From UBA6770 sp965660875 (GTDB lineage: Bacteria; Bacteroidota; Bacteroidia; Flavobacteriales_G; Salibacteraceae), in contig CBFIBQ010000002.1 in the NCBI GenBank assembly GCA_965660875.1, positions 1-64,000 of the forward strand: DNA of 64,000 bases. Direction: 5' to 3'. The position numbers and the translations under genes were made by a program. This document shows, one piece after another, positions 40,104 to 48,843 of this stretch. Numbering within the stretch: the first letter of the stretch is position 1; the number at the start of each line of letters is the position of its first letter. The notes under the pieces are model-generated. The model saw nothing but the letters and a program-made list of their open reading frames with translations, was not told the origin of the DNA and ran no database searches.

Positions 40104-40903
40104 GAAAAATGAATAAGACGTTCTACTGGGTATTTTTATTGGTTTTTGTTGCCTGTAATACCGTTCCAATTACTGGAAGAAAACAATTAAAGTTAGTGCC
40201 GAATAGCCAGCTTCTGCCCATGAGCTTCGATCAATACCAACAGGTATTGTCAGAAAGTGAATTGAGCTCAGATGCCGATCAGGTGGCCATGATTAAAAGA
40301 GTAGGGGAGCGCATACAAAAAGCTGCCGAAGAATATTATAAAAACCACAACCTAGAAAAAGAATTAAACGGTTACGATTGGGAATACAACCTGATAGTAT
40401 CCGAACAAGTAAATGCTTGGTGTATGCCAGGTGGAAAGGTTGCTTTTTATACCGGAATACTGCCGATATGTGAAGACGAAACGGGCGTAGCGGTGGTTAT
40501 GGGTCATGAAATTGCACATGCCTTAGCTAACCACGGTGGTGAGCGCATGAGTCAAGGAATGGTGGCGCAAATGGGTATGAGTACCTTAGGTGCTGCTATG
40601 GGTGAAAACCCGTCTTTAACGCGACAATTACTGTTACAGTCGATAGGTATGGGTACCCAATTGGGAGTGTTAAAGTTTTCCAGATCAAACGAATCCGAGG
40701 CAGATCACATTGGTTTGATTCTGATGGCCAAGGCCGGCTATAATCCTCAGGCGGCAACTAGCTTCTGGGAGCGAATGGCTGCCCTGTCTGGAGGACAAGC
40801 TCCACCAGAGTTTTTGTCAACTCACCCTGCAAGCGAAACGAGAGTTAGGGATTTAGAGGCGCTCATGCCAGAGGCAATGAAGTATTATTCGCCAGAGAAC
40901 TAG
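40100..40903 (+). CDS. M48-family metallopeptidase, lipoprotein
   Basis: 267 residues from the ATG at 40100, which overlaps the rpe stop; an ATG 12 bp upstream also reads in frame. A lipoprotein signal ends LLVFVACNT. The zinc site is VMGHEIAHALANHGGE (HExxH), with the third ligand Glu in RSNESEADHIGLILMAKAGY. The last part (SFWERMAAL, STHPASETRVRDLE) matches the Oma1/BepA-type group, which acts on misfolded envelope proteins. It should face the periplasm. Coupling to rpe seems only positional. Confidence 0.9.
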   Translation: MRKMNKTFYWVFLLVFVACNTVPITGRKQLKLVPNSQLLPMSFDQYQQVLSESELSSDADQVAMIKRVGERIQKAAEEYYKNHNLEKELNGYDWEYNLIVSEQVNAWCMPGGKVAFYTGILPICEDETGVAVVMGHEIAHALANHGGERMSQGMVAQMGMSTLGAAMGENPSLTRQLLLQSIGMGTQLGVLKFSRSNESEADHIGLILMAKAGYNPQAATSFWERMAALSGGQAPPEFLSTHPASETRVRDLEALMPEAMKYYSPEN

Positions 40904-40914
40904 TCAATTGAGTT

Positions 40915-41000
40915 ACAGGTACGTCATGCTGAACTTGTTTCAGCATCTCACAATTTAGTAATGTTTAGATTCTGAAATAAATTCAGAATGACTGTATTAA
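40915..41000. repeat. REP-like palindromic intergenic repeat
   Basis: CGTCATGCTGAACTTGTTTC followed by AGCATCTC, then GATTCTGAAATAAATTCAGA ending AATGAC: two hairpins with outer complementarity GTCAT / ATGAC. It lies between the convergent M48 and saccharopine-dehydrogenase-like genes. A similar but not identical repeat lies at 59833-59902. Confidence 0.6.
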
Positions 41001-41096
41001 AAAATCAAGATTGAGATTCCGTACAGAAGCTTCGTGATGATTTTTTTAATGAAAATCAACTTAGCTAATCTTACGGAATGACGATTTCGAAATTGG

Positions 41097-42305
41097 TCAA
41101 CTCACATAACCCCTTAAATACTCGTAGCGCTCGGTTAAGTCACCATCTTGAGCAATTGAAGCACGTTGTAGAATCTCGTCTTTGTCTCCATTAAGTAATG
41201 CAGGGAAAATGTTTTTGATAAACTCCGCTCCAAAATCCGTAGAAGCATCTTTTGGTAATTCGCAAGGCAGATTATCTACCGCCATTACGGTTATAGCATC
41301 TTCTCTATCGTAAGCAACTTCTGACTCTGATGGTGCATGATAACCATAGAGCGGATCTTGAATGGTAGAAGGACGTATAGTGGAAGCCACCGGGCCATCA
41401 ATATCACAACTGATATCCGCAACAACTTTCAACTTAAATTCAGGGGACTTGGCTTGTTCTCGAGTAAAAATAAACGGTGAACCATCTCCCCAAAAGTGAC
41501 AAGCGATATACATATCAGAAGTAGATGAAAATCGCTCAAAATCATTTACGTACAGATCGGGTTCCTTAAAAAACTCTCCGATTGAACCTTCAGTTCCGTC
41601 CGCTTTCTTGTTGTAATCAGTCACTTTAAGTTGGCAATAAACCGGTTCTGTTCCCGAATAGGAAAGATAATCTTGAACATTCAGTTTTTTGATGTTCATC
41701 AAATTCAAAATCTCCATAGCGCCATGTGCCACACGACCGTTTCCGGTTAGTGCTATTTTACAGCCGGAGTTGTCAAATTTTACTTTAGATAATTCGGATT
41801 CCATTTCAACGCGATCATCGCAGAGATATGCAGGCTTTAAATCAAAAGAGTGTGTTCTTTTTCCTAAGGCTAAAAATGCATTGTATGCACCGACTATTCC
41901 AGCGTATCTGCCAAATCCAATAATTCGCGCTCCTTTTTTGTCTGTCAAACATTCGTAATCGATCAAACGAATATTCTTTTTTAAAATGGTTTGAAGCAAC
42001 TCTTTATTGTAAGGCTGCATTTTTATGGTATGTGAAAAGAAGAAGTAAGTTTTACCTGGTATTAAAGCGCTTTTAGGAACCTCTTTTACCCCCATCAGAA
42101 TATCGCAATCGCTGACATCATTCACCACCTCAATTCCAAGGCTGGAATATTCAGCATCCTTAAAGCGTCTGATGTCACTCGACTCCACAACGATTCGAAT
42201 TTCATTGCCATGAGCGGCGTTCAATTGTGCGACTTGTTGAGGCGACAAGGGCACTCTTTCGTCTGGTGGAGTTTTACGTTCTTTAATGATTCCAATCTTT
42301 AACAT
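41097..42305 (-). CDS. saccharopine/alanine-dehydrogenase-like oxidoreductase (lysine pathway type)
   Basis: 402 residues of the alanine dehydrogenase / PNT / LYS1 superfamily. The N-terminal domain shows IGIIKERKTPPDERVPLSPQQVAQL with the catalytic-type Lys and Arg and KTYFFFSHTIKMQPYNKELL, where the His is conserved; the NAD domain has KIALTGNGRVAHGAMEIL; DISCDIDGPVASTIRPSTI and ITVMAVDNLPCELPKDAS follow. Closest role: NAD-dependent saccharopine dehydrogenase (lysine forming) or the reductase of lysine breakdown. It is transcribed alone, divergent from tmRNA. Confidence 0.82.
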   Translation of the reverse strand: MLKIGIIKERKTPPDERVPLSPQQVAQLNAAHGNEIRIVVESSDIRRFKDAEYSSLGIEVVNDVSDCDILMGVKEVPKSALIPGKTYFFFSHTIKMQPYNKELLQTILKKNIRLIDYECLTDKKGARIIGFGRYAGIVGAYNAFLALGKRTHSFDLKPAYLCDDRVEMESELSKVKFDNSGCKIALTGNGRVAHGAMEILNLMNIKKLNVQDYLSYSGTEPVYCQLKVTDYNKKADGTEGSIGEFFKEPDLYVNDFERFSSTSDMYIACHFWGDGSPFIFTREQAKSPEFKLKVVADISCDIDGPVASTIRPSTIQDPLYGYHAPSESEVAYDREDAITVMAVDNLPCELPKDASTDFGAEFIKNIFPALLNGDKDEILQRASIAQDGDLTERYEYLRGYVS

Positions 42306-42381
42306 AGCACGATTTTAAGGGCCGGTAAAAGTAGAAAGATTGCAGTATTTTTGCGGTCTGAACAAATGTTCTTTTAAAAAT

Positions 42382-42774
42382 GGGGCCGACTGGTTTTGAC
42401 AGCATGATGAAGAGTTATGTAAGCATGTCGGGTTTTGCAAGACTATCCGTAATAAGTGTTGCAACGTTTTTAGTTGGCGAAAACAACTACGCACTTGCAG
42501 CTTAATCCGAATAATAGTAGGATGGCTTAATCGGTACACAAGGTGTATCGACAAGTACTCCCACCTTGGAGCTCGCCGAACGCTTTGGGGAACTTGGGGG
42601 TTCGATAAGGAAGGCTAGTGTGCAATGCGCTTCGAATTGTATGCGAAATTTAGAAGATAAGCTTAAACTTGGTTGCTTGTTACCGGGTTTAGGTCGAAAA
42701 CTAACGATAAGCTAAGCATGTAGAAATCCTGATTGTTCCATGTTTGGACGCGAGTTCGAATCTCGCCGGCTCCA
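42382..42774 (+). ncRNA. ssrA: transfer-messenger RNA (tmRNA)
   Basis: The 5' end GGGGCCGACTGGTTTTGACA pairs with the 3' end CGGCTCC, forming the acceptor stem; the T arm GCGAGTTCGAATCTCGC precedes it. The tag reading frame is at 42476-42505 and encodes GENNYALAA then stop. The 3' CCA is not encoded. One-piece bacterial tmRNA, which rescues stalled ribosomes together with SmpB. Open frames crossing this stretch on either strand are therefore not genes. Confidence 0.96.
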
Positions 42775-42783
42775 CTTGATGAT

Positions 42784-42816
42784 AAAAGCACCTCGCAAGG
42801 CGGGGTGCTTTTTTAT
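42784..42816 (+). terminator. intrinsic terminator after tmRNA
   Basis: AAAGCACCTCGC and GGCGGGGTGCTTT form a stem (one mismatch or bulge) followed by TTTTATTT. Confidence 0.8.
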
Positions 42817-42824
42817 TTCCACTG

Positions 42825-43102
42825 CGTCGCCAAGCTTGCTTGAGCGTAAGCAGGGGGAATAAAAAAGTGAGACTCGTGTAACGAGGCTGTTTTTATCCAC
42901 TTCACGGGTTAGGCGAGTTGGCCGCAGGCACTCTCGCAGAATAAATACTTCGTCGCCAAGCTTGCTTGATCGTAAGCAGGGGGAATAAAAAAGTTAGGTA
43001 CGCGCAGCGTGACCGTTTTTACCCACTTCACGGGAAAGGCGAGAAGACCGGAGGCACTCTCGCAAAAAAACATCACTTCGTTGTCAAGCTTGCTTGAACA
43101 AA
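42825..43102. repeat. tandem repeat of ~127 bp, two and a fraction copies, downstream of tmRNA
   Basis: Unit 1 (42825-42950) and unit 2 (42951-43078) both start CGTCGCCAAGCTTGCTTGA, share GTAAGCAGGGGGAATAAAAA, CCACTTCACGGG and GGCACTCTCGCA, and differ mainly in a central stem. A third copy breaks off after ~24 bp near 43102. No open frame in it looks coding. It fills most of the gap to cysN. Confidence 0.8.
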
Positions 43103-43176
43103 AGAAGGCGAATGAGGTATGTATTCTTGCTATTGAGTTGCTAAAATGTTTGAGAATAAGGAACGGGAGGAGTATT

Positions 43177-44421
43177 TTAAATAATCATTCCGGCCGCAAC
43201 GGTCTCGTTGGTTTCACAATCAATAAGAATTAGGCTGCCTGTGCTTTTATTGGTTCTATAGGAATCGATTATTAGTGGTTGTTTGAGCTGCACTTTTACT
43301 CTTCCAATATCGTTCATTCCCATAAAGTTCTTATCGGTTATACGGTCTAAAGTATGAATATCAATTGTGTATACGATATCAGATATAACCCCAGCTTGCT
43401 CGTTGGATGTGTGCCTGAACAAATAACTTGAGTTTACCTTGACTGGTCTTTTATTTAACCAGCACAACATCACTTCAAAGTCACTGCAAACCTGGGCTTG
43501 ATTATTAGATCGAACTATCATATCACCCCTTGAGATCTCGGGGGAATTGGAAAGTCTTAAGGAGATAGACATAGGCGCAAAAGCCTCATCGATTTCCGAA
43601 TTGTATTTATGGATGCTTTTTATTACGCTTGAATAACCATGGGGTAGTGTAACAACTTTATCACCGACTCTGAGAACACCGCTGGATAAACGACCAGCGA
43701 TTAACTGTTCGTCGCTATCATTGGAGTCAATCAGTGTTTGAACTGGAAATCGTGCATCGACTTTATTTATATCACTGCTAATGGTTATAGATTCTAAGGT
43801 GCTTAGTAATGGTGCACCTTGATACCAATTCATTTTCTCAGAACGCTCAACAATATTATCTCCTATTAAAGCGCTAATTGGAATGAAACGAATATCCTTT
43901 ATCAATAACTTGGAAGAGAAGTTTTCAAATTCTGCCTTTATTTTTGCAAATACATCTTCTGAAAATCCAATTAAATCCATCTTGTTGACGCAAACAATCA
44001 CATGAGGAATTTGGAGTAGGGAGGCAATAAAGCAATGTCTTTTGGTTTGTTCCACCACACCTTTTGTAGCATCAATGAGCAATACCATTACATTGGAAGT
44101 GGAGGCAGCTGTCACTAAATTTCTCGTGTATTCGAAATGCCCAGGCGCATCGGCGATAATGAACTTTCTTTTACGAGTAAAAAAATAGCGGTAAGCCACG
44201 TCTATCGTAATTCCCAGTTCCCGTTCCTCTCTTAACCCGTCGGTAAACATGGCTAAATCAAGGTTGTGCGAACCTTTGATAGTACTTGCTTTTTCTACTG
44301 CCTGTAATTGGTCTTGTAAAATTGATTTAGAATCAAAAAGCAATCGCCCAATTAAGGTGCTTTTTCCGTCGTCTACACTACCTGCTGTGGTAAACCGAAG
44401 TAATTGACTTTCCTGATCCAT
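43177..44421 (-). CDS. cysN: sulfate adenylyltransferase subunit 1 (CysN, GTPase)
   Basis: 414 residues. The EF-Tu-like GTPase carries all G motifs: TAGSVDDGKSTLIGRLLFDS, TIDVAYRYF, IADAPGHFEYTRN (DxPG), CVNKMDL, followed by beta-barrel domains. It lacks a fused APS kinase, which is encoded separately here as cysC. CysN uses GTP to drive CysD in making adenosine 5'-phosphosulfate from ATP and sulfate. Order cysC-cysD-cysN with 15 bp between cysD and cysN indicates one operon. Confidence 0.95.
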   Translation of the reverse strand: MDQESQLLRFTTAGSVDDGKSTLIGRLLFDSKSILQDQLQAVEKASTIKGSHNLDLAMFTDGLREERELGITIDVAYRYFFTRKRKFIIADAPGHFEYTRNLVTAASTSNVMVLLIDATKGVVEQTKRHCFIASLLQIPHVIVCVNKMDLIGFSEDVFAKIKAEFENFSSKLLIKDIRFIPISALIGDNIVERSEKMNWYQGAPLLSTLESITISSDINKVDARFPVQTLIDSNDSDEQLIAGRLSSGVLRVGDKVVTLPHGYSSVIKSIHKYNSEIDEAFAPMSISLRLSNSPEISRGDMIVRSNNQAQVCSDFEVMLCWLNKRPVKVNSSYLFRHTSNEQAGVISDIVYTIDIHTLDRITDKNFMGMNDIGRVKVQLKQPLIIDSYRTNKSTGSLILIDCETNETVAAGMII

Positions 44422-44436
44422 TAATTATCCATTATT

Positions 44437-45342
44437 TTAGAAATAACCAAGTCGTTTTCGGTCTTCCATAGCGGTGTCCGAACGTTTATCGTCGCTTCTG
44501 TTGCCCCTTTCCGAACTTCTTAAAATACTTAATTCCTCTTGGATTTTCTCAACGGTATCGGCCTCAGATTCTATTCCACCGGTTATGGTAATGTCTCCTA
44601 AGGTTCTAAACCGTACTTTTTTACTTACCACCTTTTCATTCTCATCTAAGGTCAAAAATTTAGAATAAGGAATCCATGAATTGTTGCGCCAAACCACATC
44701 TCGCACATGAGCTAGATAAAGAGACGGAATTTCTATATTTTCTCGTTCGATGTACGTCCAAATATCAAGTTCAGTCCAATTACTCAGTGGAAACACTCTA
44801 AAGTGTTCACCTTCTTTATGTTTTCCATTAAACAAATTCCATAACTCAGGTCGCTGATTTTCAGGGGTCCACTCACCGTTAGTATTTCTATGTGAGAAAA
44901 ACCGCTCTTTAGCCCTCGATTTCTCTTCATCACGTCTTCCGCCTCCAATTGCGCAGTCAATGTTGTTTTTTCGAACTGCTTCCAACAGGGTTTTTGTTTG
45001 CAGGGCATTCCGAGTAGCAGACTTCCCTTTTTCCTCATCTACTAACCCTGTACTTATAGCTTCTTCAACAGAACCTATAAGTAATTTTACTTCCATGTGT
45101 TTTACCAATTCGTCACGAAAATCAATGGTTTCAGTGAAATTGTGACCAGTATCTATGTGGAGCAACTGGAATGGAATGTTACTGGGATAAAATGCTTTTT
45201 TAGCTAAGTGAGTAACGACAATGGAATCCTTTCCTCCAGAAAACAATATGACCGGTTTTTTAAATTGCGATATTACTTCACGCAAAACAAAAATCGCCTC
45301 ACTTTCTAGTTCATCTATATGGCTGAGGTAGTACTTATTCAT
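44437..45342 (-). CDS. cysD: sulfate adenylyltransferase subunit 2 (CysD)
   Basis: 301 residues, normal CysD size. The PP-loop is PVILFSGGKDSIVVTHLA; GGGRRDEEKSRAKERFFSHR and FPLSNWTELDIWTYIERENI are characteristic of CysD, and the C-terminal RFRTLGDITITGGIESEADT-like end with the KRLGYF tail is intact. It forms the ATP sulfurylase with CysN. Its start overlaps the cysC stop by 8 bp. Confidence 0.95.
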   Translation of the reverse strand: MNKYYLSHIDELESEAIFVLREVISQFKKPVILFSGGKDSIVVTHLAKKAFYPSNIPFQLLHIDTGHNFTETIDFRDELVKHMEVKLLIGSVEEAISTGLVDEEKGKSATRNALQTKTLLEAVRKNNIDCAIGGGRRDEEKSRAKERFFSHRNTNGEWTPENQRPELWNLFNGKHKEGEHFRVFPLSNWTELDIWTYIERENIEIPSLYLAHVRDVVWRNNSWIPYSKFLTLDENEKVVSKKVRFRTLGDITITGGIESEADTVEKIQEELSILRSSERGNRSDDKRSDTAMEDRKRLGYF

Positions 45343-45889
45343 TGGTTAGAATGTTCTTCTCTATAAGGTAATTGTACAGTTTTTCTGCAGAATGCGCTAC
45401 CGATTCGTTAGTAGTGTCAATTTCCATAAAGGGATGTAACGGGGGTTCGTAAGGCGCTGATATACCCGTCATGTTTTCAATTTCTCCGTTTTTCGCCCTA
45501 GCATAAAGCCCTTTAACGTCCCTTTTTATGCATTCCTCCAGCGGGGTTGATACAAAAACCTCATAATAGTTTGAGCCTATAATTTTTGCTACTTCATCTC
45601 GCATTTTTTGTGTTGGTGAAATAAAAGTGGCAATTACCACCATTCCTGCATCCATCATCAATTTTGCAACTTCAGCAACTCTTCGGTTATTTTCGAAACG
45701 ATCTTCAACCGAAAAACCAAGGTCAGTGTTCAAACCTGAGCGTACTTTATCCCCATCGAGAGTATAGGCATGAATACCCTTTTTGGAGAGAATTGCTGAA
45801 AGTGCTTCAGCAATTGTTGATTTACCAGAACCCGAAAGTCCTGTAAGCCATATAACACATGAATGGTATTGGGTATTTAGAGTGTTCAC
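45335..45889 (-). CDS. cysC: adenylyl-sulfate kinase (CysC)
   Basis: 184 residues with P-loop WLTGLSGSGKSTIAEAL, LDGDKVRSGLNTDLGFS, RFENNRRVAEVAKLMMDAG and YEVFVSTPLEECIKRDVKGLYARA. It phosphorylates APS to PAPS. No PAPS reductase or sulfite reductase genes are in this window, so the PAPS could feed assimilation or sulfotransferases; one sulfotransferase-like gene lies at 62903. First gene of the cysCDN operon. Confidence 0.95.
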   Translation of the reverse strand: MNTLNTQYHSCVIWLTGLSGSGKSTIAEALSAILSKKGIHAYTLDGDKVRSGLNTDLGFSVEDRFENNRRVAEVAKLMMDAGMVVIATFISPTQKMRDEVAKIIGSNYYEVFVSTPLEECIKRDVKGLYARAKNGEIENMTGISAPYEPPLHPFMEIDTTNESVAHSAEKLYNYLIEKNILTNE

Positions 45890-46106
45890 AGTTTTATCTT
45901 ACATGCGGCGTGAAAAATAGTTATTCTAAGCATGAACATAGCTAATTAGACACAAACCAAAAGTAGAGACTATTCTTAAAGAAAAAGGTAGACTTTTTTC
46001 AATTGTATTATGAAGATTTTATCCAGATTCATTCAAATGTCTAATTTGGCATTGGTAACAAGGTTTTGAATTTGTTCATAGAGTTTAAACCTGAAATTAA
46101 AAGAAA

Positions 46107-47036
46107 ATGAATGTAGGAGTTCTTTGTAACAGTAGACTTTGTATTCCGTCGCTGCAAGTACTTGTTCAATTAAGACACAAGGTAAGTATCGTCTTGCCTG
46201 AAAAGAGAGTGGATGACCATTTTGAAATTGAACAATTTGCCCATCATTTTGGTCTTTCGCTGTCAAAATTTAAAAAGGAAGAATTAGATCAAGAGCTGGT
46301 GGATTGGAAAAAGCAGCATAATATTACGGTTATATTCATAATTACATTTCCGTACATTTTATCTTCGAGATTATTGGATGCAATAAATATTGACATTCTC
46401 AATTTTCATTTTGCCCCATTGCCAAAATATAGGGGAGCACAGCCTACTTTCTGGTTAATAAAAAACGGTGAGAAAAAGGGTGGTATATCCGTTCATGTCG
46501 TTACTAAAAAAATAGATGGCGGGCAATTACTGCACGCTGAGCCTTACCAGCTCTCCGACTTTGAAACACATAATTCCTATTTGAACAATGTTGCCGTATT
46601 GAACACTAAGGTGATTCGGTTGATTGCTGAAAAAATAAACCTGCAATCGTGGAAAAATGGTTTAAAAAAGCAGTTTAACTCGGACGCTAAATATTATCCG
46701 AAGCCCAAACTTGAGGATATAACCATCAATTGGCAAACAATGACGGCTATAGAAATTGAAAGACTCTGCCGTGCGTGCAATCCATGGAATAAGGGTGCAA
46801 TGACTGTATTTAATCGTGTGGGAATTAAACTCGTCGAGTTAACTGTACTTCCATACACTGGTAAAAATGAAGCACCTGGAACCCTTGTTTGCATTAAAGA
46901 AACGCAACGACTAGCAGTCAGTTCAAAGGACAATAAATACCTCGACATCAACATCGCTTATGAGGAGCAGATGGGTTATTTCAGCAATAGCAGGCTATCA
47001 GAACTGGGACTTAAAGAAGGAGTTCTATTTCAATAA
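46107..47036 (+). CDS. formyltransferase-fold protein related to methionyl-tRNA formyltransferase
   Basis: 309 residues. The formyltransferase core shows LNFHFAPLPKYRGAQPTFW (catalytic Asn and His of the NxHxxxLP motif) and THVVT-like HVVTKKIDGGQLL with the catalytic Asp; a Fmt-type C-terminal domain follows (TAIEIERLCRACNPWNKGA). All three catalytic residues are in place, so it is probably active with 10-formyl-THF. The N terminus (MNVGVLCNSRLCIPSLQVL) departs from housekeeping Fmt (MGTPDFA-type), so the acceptor is likely another amine, such as a sugar nucleotide or small molecule. Confidence 0.78.
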   Translation: MNVGVLCNSRLCIPSLQVLVQLRHKVSIVLPEKRVDDHFEIEQFAHHFGLSLSKFKKEELDQELVDWKKQHNITVIFIITFPYILSSRLLDAINIDILNFHFAPLPKYRGAQPTFWLIKNGEKKGGISVHVVTKKIDGGQLLHAEPYQLSDFETHNSYLNNVAVLNTKVIRLIAEKINLQSWKNGLKKQFNSDAKYYPKPKLEDITINWQTMTAIEIERLCRACNPWNKGAMTVFNRVGIKLVELTVLPYTGKNEAPGTLVCIKETQRLAVSSKDNKYLDINIAYEEQMGYFSNSRLSELGLKEGVLFQ

Positions 47037-47120
47037 AATTTGTTTTGAATGAACACTAGCTGGAATTAATAATATTATTTAGTATTGATAAAATAATTTA
47101 CACACTAAAAATCAAGTATT

Positions 47121-47438
47121 ATGGCGAACGAAATACCTTTAGACGAGGCAGTTGAACAAACAACAAATTGGAGAGAATTAGCTGACCAGAAACTCGCTCC
47201 AGAGGATACCATATACGCATTTACGGTTCCGATGGAAAACTTTGAACAAATACAAGGTTCTGGTGCAGTGGGTATTCGAGCATATTTAGGCAAATCATCT
47301 TCAGACGAAAAAACGTTGTTACTAGTTGGTGTTGATGCCAATGGAAATGATATGATTCATTACGACGAAGGGCAGTATGTTTATAACAATACTTTTCCTT
47401 GCCCTTCAACATGTGATAATGGAAGCCCACTTTCATAG
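47121..47438 (+). CDS. small acidic cytosolic protein, unknown function
   Basis: 105 residues, no signal peptide or membrane helix. Readable pieces: EIPLDEAVEQTTNWRELAD, DTIYAFTVPMENFEQIQ, VGIRAYLGKSS and LLLVGVDANGNDMI, ending in a Cys-Pro-Ser-Thr-Cys stretch. Similar short proteins occur near sensor genes in Bacteroidota but I know of no tested role. It starts a run of four same-strand genes (small protein, membrane protein, kinase, regulator), 14 bp before the next gene. Confidence 0.65.
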   Translation: MANEIPLDEAVEQTTNWRELADQKLAPEDTIYAFTVPMENFEQIQGSGAVGIRAYLGKSSSDEKTLLLVGVDANGNDMIHYDEGQYVYNNTFPCPSTCDNGSPLS

Positions 47439-47452
47439 ATACGTATTGCTAG

Positions 47453-48085
47453 ATGGATTCGTTCAAAGTTCTTGGAGTAGTTTCAACACTGCTAATATTG
47501 GGCTTAACGGTTCTCTATGGCTTGAACTACAAGAAAAATAAAAGATGGGTTAAGTTATTCTTTGCCTATCTTCTTTTTTTACTCATAGGAGATTTAATTA
47601 GCAAGTGGATGTGGGTTCAAGGTCAAAATAATTTGCTTATTACTCAATTATTTAATATGGTGGAGTTAGTTGTTTTGACACTATTCTACTTGCGTTTTGC
47701 TTTAGGAAAAAGAAGAAAGCTAATTTTAGGTCTGGCGACAACGGTCGCTGCAATTAATCTTTTTTCAGGGTTCTATATTTATGACATACATGAATTTAAT
47801 GTTATTGGGTTCTTTGCCTTTAAGTTTTTTATTATCCTCTTCAGTTTAAGAGAACTGTTCTATCACAAAATGGAAGGTGGAAATAGGTGCTTTTGGATTA
47901 ATGTTGGTCTTTTGTTAAACTCCTCTGTAAATGTAGCAATTCTTTCATTTTTGAATATCCTTAGTCAATATAGCAGTGAATCTCAAATCGGAATTTGGAT
48001 TTTCAATGCCATGGTCTATTCAGTGGCACTTTTGCTTTATGGTATTGAAATTTTGAATGAGAATAAATGGAAATTGACGAGCTAA
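47453..48085 (+). CDS. six-helix integral membrane protein upstream of sensor kinase
   Basis: 210 residues with six or seven hydrophobic segments (8-24, 31-47, 60-79, 87-105, 111-125, 145-165, 180-198) and short basic loops. It overlaps the kinase gene by 19 bp, so translation of the two is probably coupled. It may act as the sensory or anchoring membrane subunit of the two-component system, since the kinase itself has only one membrane helix. No known domain. Confidence 0.7.
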   Translation: MDSFKVLGVVSTLLILGLTVLYGLNYKKNKRWVKLFFAYLLFLLIGDLISKWMWVQGQNNLLITQLFNMVELVVLTLFYLRFALGKRRKLILGLATTVAAINLFSGFYIYDIHEFNVIGFFAFKFFIILFSLRELFYHKMEGGNRCFWINVGLLLNSSVNVAILSFLNILSQYSSESQIGIWIFNAMVYSVALLLYGIEILNENKWKLTS

Positions 48086-48843
48086 CATCCATTATTTATT
48101 TAGTCGCCTTTGGGATGCTACTATTATTAGGGCTCGCTGTTATAATTATGCAGCTTTCTAGCAAGAAAATCTTAAAGGAAAAATTGCAGCAAGAAGAGCT
48201 CAAAACCAACCATAAAAAAGAGTTGATGGCTCACGCTATTATTACCCAAGAAAAGGAACGCGACCGCTTAGCTGCCGAAATTCATGATGACATTACTTCT
48301 AAGCTTAATATTATTCACATTCATTTAGAGTCCTTAGAGAAGGAAGTAAAACCCGAGCTGCGTGCTAAAATTGAACCCCTTCATGAAGTTGTAAAATCAG
48401 GCATAGTCGATTCGAGAAGAATTGCCTACGATTTGTTCCCAGTAATTCTTGAAAAATTTGGATTGCTCACGGCATTGGAAGAGTTGCGAGATTTAAATTC
48501 AAACAAGAAAGTTCGTGTAAAACTGGAAACTTCAATCACCGACCAATCATTTGCGCCAGAGGTGGCGGTGCATATTTATCGCATAGTTCAAGAATTGTTT
48601 AACAATTCGGTGAAATATGCGCACTGTTCAGAAATAGCTTTGAGTCTCTCTTTAGAAGGCAATCAAGGATATTTATCGTACTCCGATAACGGAGTTGGAG
48701 AGGCTAAGAAAATAAAAGACTCAAAAGGAATGGGGTTTAAGAATATTAATTCGCGATTAAGCGTTCTGGATGGTGCACTAGAAATTAAAGATGCAAGCCC
48801 CGGTCTACTATTTGAAATCCAATTTAAATCTACGCTGCAATGA
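48067..48843 (+). CDS. NarX/LiaS-type sensor histidine kinase (HisKA_3)
   Basis: 258 residues. One N-terminal membrane helix (IIYLVAFGMLLLLGLAVIIM) is followed by a short coiled coil and the HisKA_3 box AAEIHDDITSKLNIIHIHL with phospho-acceptor His73. The HATPase domain has VQELFNNSVKYA (N box), YSDNGVG (G1) and KGMGFKNINSRLS (G2). There is no separate sensor domain, so the signal probably enters through the membrane protein encoded just before it. Overlaps the regulator gene by 4 bp (ATGA). Confidence 0.9.
   Translation: MEIDELTSIIYLVAFGMLLLLGLAVIIMQLSSKKILKEKLQQEELKTNHKKELMAHAIITQEKERDRLAAEIHDDITSKLNIIHIHLESLEKEVKPELRAKIEPLHEVVKSGIVDSRRIAYDLFPVILEKFGLLTALEELRDLNSNKKVRVKLETSITDQSFAPEVAVHIYRIVQELFNNSVKYAHCSEIALSLSLEGNQGYLSYSDNGVGEAKKIKDSKGMGFKNINSRLSVLDGALEIKDASPGLLFEIQFKSTLQ

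Noticed and set aside
42315..42900. Open frames on the minus strand across 42315-42900
   Set aside because: They cross the tmRNA and its terminator; the RNA structure and tag frame explain the sequence, and the frames have no protein-like features.
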